Shown here: piece by piece, positions 58,701 to 64,000 of the stretch
Position numbering within the stretch: position 1 is the first letter of the stretch
Layout of the letters: each line of letters starts with the position of its first letter
Origin: Dactylorhiza incarnata
Taxonomy: Eukaryota; Streptophyta; Magnoliopsida; Asparagales; Orchidaceae
DNA length: 64,000 nucleotides
Assembly (NCBI GenBank): GCA_033032865.1
Contig: JAWHQI010000202.1
Span: 2,790,001-2,854,000 of the forward strand
Direction of reading: 5' to 3'
Position numbers and translations under genes: made by a program
Notes under the pieces: model-generated
Told to the model about the DNA's origin: nothing
What the model saw: the letters and a program-made list of their open reading frames with translations, nothing else
The model's database searches: none

Positions 58701-60010
58701 TCAGATCTCCTCCCAGATCCACCGACCTCGCTTTCGCGACCCAGCTTCCATGGGCACTCGCGGGCGGTAGTACGCGAGCATACTGGTGATTTCCTGGGAA
58801 GCAAGGTGGAGTTGGTCCCGGGCTCGCGCGGCATGCCTTGCGGGAGACAACTCCCCTCCTTCACCCCCCAGCCGCTCCACCGCCGCGAGAAGATGCGAGT
58901 GACTTCGTCGAAGGTCCTTCAGCTCCCGTGTGACTCCCAGCCGCACCTCATCCACCTGACCGGCGACGTTTCGCTGGATATGGATAAGCTTCCCCAGGAC
59001 CTCCGAGATCCGATCCTTCAGGGTCGCGTGATCCGAGGAATCACCCAGGAAGTCAGCGAGATCCCCAGGGGAAGGGAGAGGCGAGAGCATTCCCTCTCCC
59101 CCCTCGTAGTAGGAGTCGAAGGGGGAGGCTTCTCGATAGCCTGCGGAATCACAACTAGGTTAGTGGTGATAAAATATGCGAGTACGATAGAGGCGGGTGA
59201 GTAAACTGACCTGGGGTGGGGTCCAGGTGACCTGAAGGACGAGACGAATGGGGGTGCGTCCCAAACAGCCAGGCGGGAGGTAAGACCTTTCCCTTTCCTG
59301 GGCGGTAAGGCTGTGAAGAAGGAGCTGGAGCCTTCGCAGGGTCATCAGCACAGAGATGCTGATCCAGCTCTCGCCCAGGGGAGACCCTCCGTTCATTCGC
59401 GGCGACAGAAAGGTTCACCTGAGCAGGGGGACTGGGAGGAATGGAGTCCCGCAGCGGGACGCTAGTGTTGAGGGCTGCGAAAAGATAGTGGTTAGTAGCC
59501 GACAACATAAAAAGAAAAAAGCGAGAAGGTTCACAACTCACGGGATTGGGGTACAGTCTCCCCAGGAGGAGGCGGAGGAGCAAGATCCGAGTCGGGAGGA
59601 GGTACCTCGTCCGCGGGAGGTGGCACCACCGCACTGCTCAAAACGGCCCCATGGCCGTCCTCAGGTACCAAAGCCCCCTGCGAATGGTCGGAATAAGCGC
59701 AGGATAAGGGACAGGAACTAAATGGAGACAGGAAGAATCCTCATACCAGCACCACGGGGTCCGGAAGGGCATCCGCCAGCGTATTCGCCGGTGGAGTATC
59801 CGTCGGAGACTCCGAAGCAGTCTCACCTCTCTGACGATTCAGCCGAATCGTCTTGGCTCGACGCGAGACATAGGGGGCGCTCGGATCCCGCTTAGACATT
59901 AGCCAGGGAGCAAATTTGGCTGCCCTGGGGGCAGTCGCAGCTTGGGCCGCAGCTAGGCGGTCGATCATCTCTCGCGAGAGGGGTTTCGCAGAAGGTTTGT
60001 GGAAAGACAT
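58701..60010 (-). CDS. Tat-D antisense gene 1: four exons, intact 367-codon frame, unknown protein
   Basis: Exons 60010-59747 (264 nt), 59677-59542 (136), 59474-59211 (264) and 59140-58701 (440) add up to 1104 nt with phases kept and no stop before the TGA at 58703-58701. Introns are 69, 67 and 70 bp, all GT-AG. The N-terminal part is basic (MSFHKPSAKPLSREMIDRL.., KRDPSAPYVSRRAKTIRLN). The middle is Pro/Ser-rich and low in complexity. The C-terminal part (LADFLGD.., LKDRISEVLGKLIHIQRNV, VTRELKDLRRSHSHLLAAVERL) is a likely coiled coil. I do not recognise the family. It holds the place of gene 1 in Tat-B/E/C1, but clear sequence similarity to those is not visible. Confidence 0.8.
59141..59210 (-). 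other. Intron 3 of Tat-D antisense gene 1 (70 bp)
   Basis: CACCCCAG|GTCAGTTTAC .. GATTCCGCAG|GCTATCGAG on the minus strand; phase 1. Confidence 0.78.
59475..59541 (-). other. Intron 2 of Tat-D antisense gene 1 (67 bp)
   Basis: CCAATCCC|GTGAGTTGTG .. CTTTTCGCAG|CCCTCAACAC on the minus strand; phase 1. Unspliced reading meets a TGA at once. Confidence 0.78.
59678..59746 (-). other. Intron 1 of Tat-D antisense gene 1 (69 bp)
   Basis: GTGGTGCTG|GTATGAGG .. CCATTCGCAG|GGGGCTTTGG on the minus strand; phase 0. Confidence 0.78.
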
Positions 60011-60072
60011 TGGGAAGTGGAGAAACTCCGAGCCAAGATGAGAGAGTGGTCCAGAGAAACCTGACATGAGGG

Positions 60073-60083
60073 TATATATATAA
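60073..60083 (-). promoter_or_regulatory. TATA box of Tat-D antisense gene 1
   Basis: TTATATATATA on the minus strand, 63 bases before ATG 60010 and 113 bases inside the 3' LTR, so the promoter is not part of the LTR. Confidence 0.7.
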
Positions 60084-60180
60084 GGTGGCGGTGGGACCCA
60101 CGGAATCTTATGGATCCAGTCAGCAGGCACTCACCGAATACAGGGTTGGACTGTTCTTTACGATCGTAGGAACCTCTCGT

Positions 60181-60195
60181 AAAGAGCGGGGATTG
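60181..60195 (+). other. Tat-D polypurine tract
   Basis: AAAGAGCGGGGATTG directly precedes the 3' LTR start TGTACAACCC. Confidence 0.7.
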
Positions 60196-60927
60196 TGTAC
60201 AACCCGTATTCGCCGAGTGGGCCCCCCCCAGCCAACTGGCGAAACCTGGGTCGCCCGGACCATTCGCCGGGTCACTCGCCCAGGCTAAGTGAGGTAAAAA
60301 TGCCCCCAAGATGGTAGAGGTAAGCTATAGGAGAGAAGACGCTAGGCGAGTGGTGCCCTCACGGACCACTCGCCCAGAAGCGAGGGCATTCGCCCAGCCA
60401 GGGGACCACTCGCCCAGAAGCGAGGCCATTCGCCCAGCCAGGCGGGTGCTCAGCGAATGGTGCCCTCACGGACCATTCGCCCAAAGGGCTGTGAGGGGAA
60501 GATGACCATAATACCCCTGGTGGGCTGCAAATAGCCCTTCAGAACAGCGGAGTTAGGCTATTAGCAGACCAATTTGGGGTGCGGTTAGTAAAATTAAAAG
60601 GAGGATTCAGGCTATTTACAGACCAGCCTAGGAAAACTATAAATAGACCCTTAAGGGCACCTTGGAGGAGATCCGGTTTTAGAGAATCCTCTCCTCCAGG
60701 CTAGTTTTGGTTGGCAGCCAGTGCCCTCCAAGGTGCCCGGTTGAGCTTTGGTTTGGGAGGGGAAGCTCTCTAAGATCTTCCGGGTGTGTGGTGGGACCTC
60801 CTCGCTTCAGCCTTGGGTCTATTCCGTTTCCAGCATCCACCATCAAGAGAGTCTAGTGAGGGAGAAATAAGCATCAGCTACACCCCCAGTGGGTCCGAAC
60901 TCAAGAGACCAGTTGCTGGTTTCAACA
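60196..60927 (+). repeat. Tat-D 3' LTR
   Basis: 732 bp, about eight substitutions and one extra C relative to the 5' LTR. TATA ACTATAAATAG at about 60636-60646. Followed by TTTAC (60928-60932). Confidence 0.93.
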
Positions 60928-60932
60928 TTTAC
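60928..60932. repeat. Target site duplication TTTAC, right copy, of Tat-D
   Basis: Pairs with 47610-47614. Confidence 0.92.
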
Positions 60933-60945
60933 CTTCTTTTTATAG

Positions 60946-61428
60946 CATCAATATGATATGGACAACCCGGATTTCCAAGACGAGGCCTTCTCACATGTAG
61001 CCAAAGGGATTGATGGTGCTCTGAATCGCCTTCGAGATCGGGACGGCCTGGTCGCTGGCTTCGAGGACACAACCTTCCCGGATCTCTATCCCTGCCTGAA
61101 GGACAAATTAAATGAAATAACCCGCCGAGCCAAGGGGAAGGTCAAGGTCGAATCCAGTAGCACTGAGGAAGAGAGCAATGGAGATGAAGTCGAGAAAGAA
61201 TCCGCCGCGGTTGAAAAAGAAGATGGCTCGGATGCGGGATCCAATGATTCTGATGAGACCGGGCGGTCTAGGTCTCGCCAGTCGGGCGGCTCAGGTAGCT
61301 CAAGTAGCTCGGGTAGCAGCTCCTCGGGTTCCTCCATTTCCAGTAAAGGATATTCTCCTGAGGTGGACATTACTGGCGATGAAGACTCAAGCTCTCCTGC
61401 GACCAAGAAACTCAAGCCGGACGAATAG
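60946..61428 (+). other. Tat-B antisense gene 2, exon 3
   Basis: Last exon of the gene listed at 46382-61428, after the acceptor TTTTTATAG (ends 60945). 161 codons including the stop, open, with an acidic stretch, a Ser/Gly-rich tract and a Lys-rich end. Confidence 0.82.
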
Positions 61429-61470
61429 TTCCTTTTTGTAATTTTTTTAATTTTGCTTTTTGTTTTTGCA

Positions 61471-61506
61471 TGACCGACGGCTTGATTTTGTTTAGCCGGT
61501 CGGTCA
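61471..61506 (+). other. Conserved hairpin after Tat-B gene 2
   Basis: TGACCGACGGCT, loop TGATTTTGTTT, AGCCGGTCGGTCA; 12-13-base arms with one bulge, 42 bases after the stop codon. Counterpart at 32985-33015. Confidence 0.72.
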
Positions 61507-62570
61507 TAAATCAGTGTAAAGATATTTTGAAAATGAAATGGAAAGCTTTTACCTTTCTAGTTTGTTTTTCTGTAACTTACTTGCGTTCGCTGCGGTCTTC
61601 TTTCCTCTAATTAGGTCGTGCGATTTGAATATATAACTTGAACGGTCAGATATTGAAATTCTTCAACCTATTGTGAATGCTTCATAATAACCAAGAATAG
61701 CTTCAGGCTGCTGAGAAATCATGACCATGCGATTTGAACATATTTTGTTTGATTTGACGACTCCTCATATTTGATTGTAAGTCACGCGGCCATTACCCGG
61801 CCTGTTATAATCACTTTTATGAGAAATACTAAGTCATAAAGAAGCAGTCGACCGATTTGAGCGGTCAATACTTTGATTCAGACGACTTATAATTTGAAAG
61901 AGATGGCTTGTGAATACAATCAACAACAGATATACCCGTGTGATTTATATATATAATTCAGGCGGATAGAAACCCAATCGGGAAATTGAATGTAACCAAA
62001 GCGCGCGATTATGACCTGGCTTTTCATAATTGTTCCACCAGATTGAGAATGCCAAGTAATAAGTAAATAATCAACAGGCCGAGCGATTAGAATATAATCC
62101 GGATGGTTCACGTAACTCAGATTTCCCCATGAACATAATTAGTTAACTGCTATGTCCGTACGGTATATATATAACTCGGGCGGATAGAAATTCGGACAGG
62201 AAATTGACATAACCAAGTCGAGCGATCATAACCTGGCCTTTTCAAAATTATTCCACAATATGGAATATGAAGCTATAAGAAAACAGTTGATAGGTCGCGC
62301 AATTAACATCATCGGCGGATAAACCCGAGCGATCTGTATATATTCTGAACGGATTCTTTCGCTTGATTATGAAGAGCCTCACATTATTTTACCGAGTTCG
62401 ATCGGTCTCACGACCAGGCCACCTGACAATTTTGATACCTGTTTATTTCAAACCGCAAGGCTCAAACACAAACCGCCCGGTCTGCGATATGCTTGTTGAA
62501 AAGCTGTTTCCTCCTCATATGGCCAAAAAGACCCTATGAGATGGGATAATTCCCTGTAATATGGTAAAGA
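61507..62570 (+). other. Tat-B noncoding region after antisense gene 2
   Basis: No gene seen on either strand. A/T-rich, with scattered GC palindromes such as AAACCGCCCGGTC (about 62476). Confidence 0.6.
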
Positions 62571-62572
62571 GT

Positions 62573-63010
62573 AGCTACAAACTCAAATGACCAAATGGGA
62601 AGGTGGGCCTAGGAGGTAGCCATTGCTTTCCTCAGATGGTCATAGGAGTTGTAGAGGAAAAAGAAAAAAGACATGTATAGACCTAGATAACCAAGTGGGC
62701 AGGTGGGCCTAGGCGGCAACCATTGCTTTCCTCAAGTGGTCATAAAGGCTGTAAGCGACTCAGCTGCTCTCTTGCCTAGGGATACAAGCCGAGTTGATCA
62801 ATTGGGCAGGTGTGGTTATGCCGCGGGGGCTATACCGACATTGCTTTCCTCAGAAAGATCAACCTGGTTGTGGGTCCCACTTAGGCATCGCTTGAGAGTA
62901 CCTAGGAGTATTCGATGGTCACAGACTAGGATGATCAGTTGGGCAGGTGTGGTTATGCCGCGAAGGCTATACCGACATTGCTTTCCTCAGAAGGATCATC
63001 AAAGATGTAA
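62573..63010. repeat. Degenerate tandem repeat in Tat-B noncoding region
   Basis: Four to five imperfect units with GGGCAGGTG, GGTTATGCCGCG, ACATTGCTTTCCTCA and GATCA. The two best units (about 62800-62860 and 62940-62990) repeat TTGGGCAGGTGTGGTTATGC. Confidence 0.7.
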
Positions 63011-63104
63011 CTATATCCCTTTCAGGGCATGACAGAGCCAACATTCACCCGGACCTCCCTTGATGAAGGGGTGTGTCAGATATCAGCCGGGATCCATGGT
63101 TACG

Positions 63105-63235
63105 AAGACCACCGCACGGGAATTGGCAAGCTACCACTACACGTGTGTGAAAACTCCCCGCTACACATGATCTTCATGGTTTTACGCTAATGACTACAAT
63201 CCGAGGGGGTTCAAGCAGAACTTGGCGATGTCTCC
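63105..63235. other. Conserved noncoding block near Tat-B pol end
   Basis: Near-identical to Tat-E 34955-35090. Includes GAAAACTCCCCGCTACA and GGGGGTTCAAGCAGAACTTG. Confidence 0.6.
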
Positions 63236-63355
63236 GCGGTTCAGTGAGGTTGATATATAAAAAAGTGTAAAAAGAAAACATCATACATGGCGAAGTGTCA
63301 GTATGGGGCTTCTCATTAAAATATCCAAAAAATGTAAGAAAGTAAAGAGGACATT

Positions 63356-64000
63356 TTAAGGATAGAACCGTTTGAGATCGTCACCGCTCCAGGTGCGTGA
63401 AATGTCTTCTCCTTCACTCGTCTGGAGGCGGTAAGCCCCACTTTTTAGTACTTCCTTGATGATGAAAGATCCGGCCCAATTAGGATTCAGCTTTCCGACG
63501 TTGCCTGTTCTCGCTGCTCCATCAACCTTCTTTAGCACAACGTCTCCGACTGCAAAATGTTTTACTCTGACATTCTTGTCAAAGTACTTCGCCATTCTCC
63601 TTTTAACTTCTTCCTGTCTGATGGTTGCCTCGTCCTGAAGCTCTTCGATCAAATCCAAACTATACTTGATAGCCTCATCATTTTCATCTATCCATGCTTC
63701 TCCTCCTTCCTTTGCATATATAACACTTGGAGTGACCACCTCAAATTCTACAGGAACAACAGCTTCCGAGCCATGGGATAATTTGAATGGTGTCTCCCCC
63801 GTAGATGTGGATGGAGTAGTACGAAGAGTCCAAAGGATGGAAGGGAGTTGGTCTGCCCAATTTCCTCTTTGATTCAAGTCCCTCTTCATCAAAAGTTGCT
63901 GGATCTGCTGATTCGCTGCTTCTACCTGACCATTTGTCCTTGGATGATGCACTGAAGCAAACCTAAGATCAATTCCCACCTGATCCGAAAAGCTTATCAT
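63356..64000 (-). CDS. pol: Tat-B integrase C-terminal part (partial, continues past window)
   Basis: Open for all 214 visible codons: VGIDLRFASVHHPRTNGQVEAANQ with the catalytic Glu, ILWTLRTTPSTSTGETPFKLSHG, RQEEVKRRMAKYFDKNVRVKHF, NPNWAGSFII and the end SGDDLKRFYP, matching Tat-D. The integrase joins the cDNA to the genome. The upstream part of pol lies beyond the window. Confidence 0.9.
   Translation of the reverse strand: MISFSDQVGIDLRFASVHHPRTNGQVEAANQQIQQLLMKRDLNQRGNWADQLPSILWTLRTTPSTSTGETPFKLSHGSEAVVPVEFEVVTPSVIYAKEGGEAWIDENDEAIKYSLDLIEELQDEATIRQEEVKRRMAKYFDKNVRVKHFAVGDVVLKKVDGAARTGNVGKLNPNWAGSFIIKEVLKSGAYRLQTSEGEDISRTWSGDDLKRFYP

Larger units (their letters stand above)
47615..60927 (+). 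mobile_element. Tat-D: near-complete Tat-type Gypsy element with two antisense genes
   Basis: LTRs of 731 and 732 bp, 5-bp target duplication TTTAC, tRNA-Phe primer site, gag 48404-49792, pol 49900-53816, a 22-unit tandem repeat, then two genes on the minus strand and the 3' LTR. The LTRs differ by about eight substitutions and one C-run indel by eye, so it is young. Pol has two RNase H domains, a mark of the Tat lineage. Defects are few: point stops in gag and pol, single-base shifts in pol, and one stop in antisense gene 2. Confidence 0.95.
46382..61428 (+). pseudogene. Tat-B antisense gene 2 (Transposase_28-like), one stop codon, intron 2 holds Tat-D
   Basis: Exon 1 46382-46994: MARAKQNSSRSEK, DCRLTQSELNDFIEEYM, AIPIDHFKYGFRFPPPLEFIA, DHYGVVPGQLPQNSIASIY, FRGHIYFGCRGMKVINL, interrupted only by TAG 46762-46764. 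Intron 1 46995-47063 (69 bp, GT-AG). Exon 2 47064-47554: TQREKRQRKS, MYGRKTLKRLK and a coiled coil. Intron 2 47555-60945 contains all of Tat-D; without it the intron is 72-78 bp by analogy. Exon 3 60946-61428: FQDEAFSHVAKGIDGAL, acidic and Ser-rich tail. Phases fit at both junctions, total about 528 codons. Resembles the plant 'putative gypsy type transposon' family; molecular function unknown. Confidence 0.82.
42605..64000 (-). mobile_element. Tat-B: Tat-type Gypsy element, minus orientation, extends past window, split by Tat-D
   Basis: 3' LTR 42605-43546 at the left, antisense genes 1 and 2 on the plus strand (43740-45968; 46382-47554 plus 60946-61428), a noncoding region, then the integrase end on the minus strand from 63356 to the window edge. 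It sits in Sire-F; GCTGC (42600-42604) is the likely left target copy. Tat-D (47615-60927) lies in gene 2 intron 2. Confidence 0.87.

Overview
The window is plant nuclear DNA made entirely of nested LTR retrotransposons. I see no host gene, no tRNA or rRNA gene, no bacterial feature and no CRISPR array. The evidence for a flowering plant is the set of lineages present (Sirevirus-type Copia, Athila-type Gypsy and Tat-type Gypsy with a second RNase H), their plant tRNA primer sites (iMet, Asp, Phe), and short spliceosomal introns of 67-78 bp. I cannot name the species.

Nesting, read from direct repeats, TG..CA ends and 5-bp target duplications. (1) Tat-C0, the oldest host, is visible only at 26941-27558. 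(2) Tat-C1 (plus orientation, right part 21270-26940) sits in C0. (3) Sirevirus copy Sire-A (1-21269, 5' LTR cut by the window edge) sits in C1. (4) Athila-1 (3429-15374) sits in the protease codons of Sire-A, with target duplication GTGCT. (5) Tat-E (minus orientation, from 27559) sits in the promoter of the C0 antisense gene. (6) Sire-G (35514-39873, internally deleted) and Sire-F (from 40200, minus) sit in the pol of Tat-E. (7) Tat-B (minus, from 42605 to beyond the window) sits in Sire-F. (8) Tat-D (plus, 47615-60927), one of the youngest insertions, sits in an intron of an antisense gene of Tat-B, with target duplication TTTAC.

The most notable system is carried by all the Tat elements. 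Besides gag-pol they have two genes on the opposite strand, between pol and the 3' LTR. Each gene has its own TATA box and small introns. Gene 1 lies next to the 3' LTR and encodes an unrecognised protein ending in a coiled coil. Gene 2 encodes a protein resembling the 'putative gypsy-type transposon' (Transposase_28) family, followed by a coiled coil and an acidic Ser-rich tail. In Tat-D, removing three introns of 69, 67 and 70 bp leaves gene 1 as an unbroken 367-codon frame. In Tat-B, Tat-E and Tat-C1, gene 1 shares a 72-bp intron with a GC-AG boundary.

The second notable object is Athila-1. It ends in an extra, inverted LTR, so both ends that were joined to the target are U3 ends. The inner junction falls exactly where a hairpin inside the LTR would let a DNA 3' end fold back and prime its own copying.

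Region by region: 1-3428 Sire-A LTR and decayed gag; 3429-15374 Athila-1; 15375-21269 rest of Sire-A; 21270-26940 Tat-C1 antisense genes and LTR; 26941-27558 C0 remnant; 27559-35513 Tat-E LTR, antisense genes, tandem repeats and pol end; 35514-39873 Sire-G; 39874-40199 Tat-E pol; 40200-42604 Sire-F; 42605-47614 Tat-B LTR and antisense genes; 47615-60927 Tat-D; 60928-64000 Tat-B last exon, noncoding part and integrase end. Most coding regions carry stops or frameshifts. The Athila-1 pol ORF, gene 1 of Tat-D and the visible integrase end of Tat-B are open.
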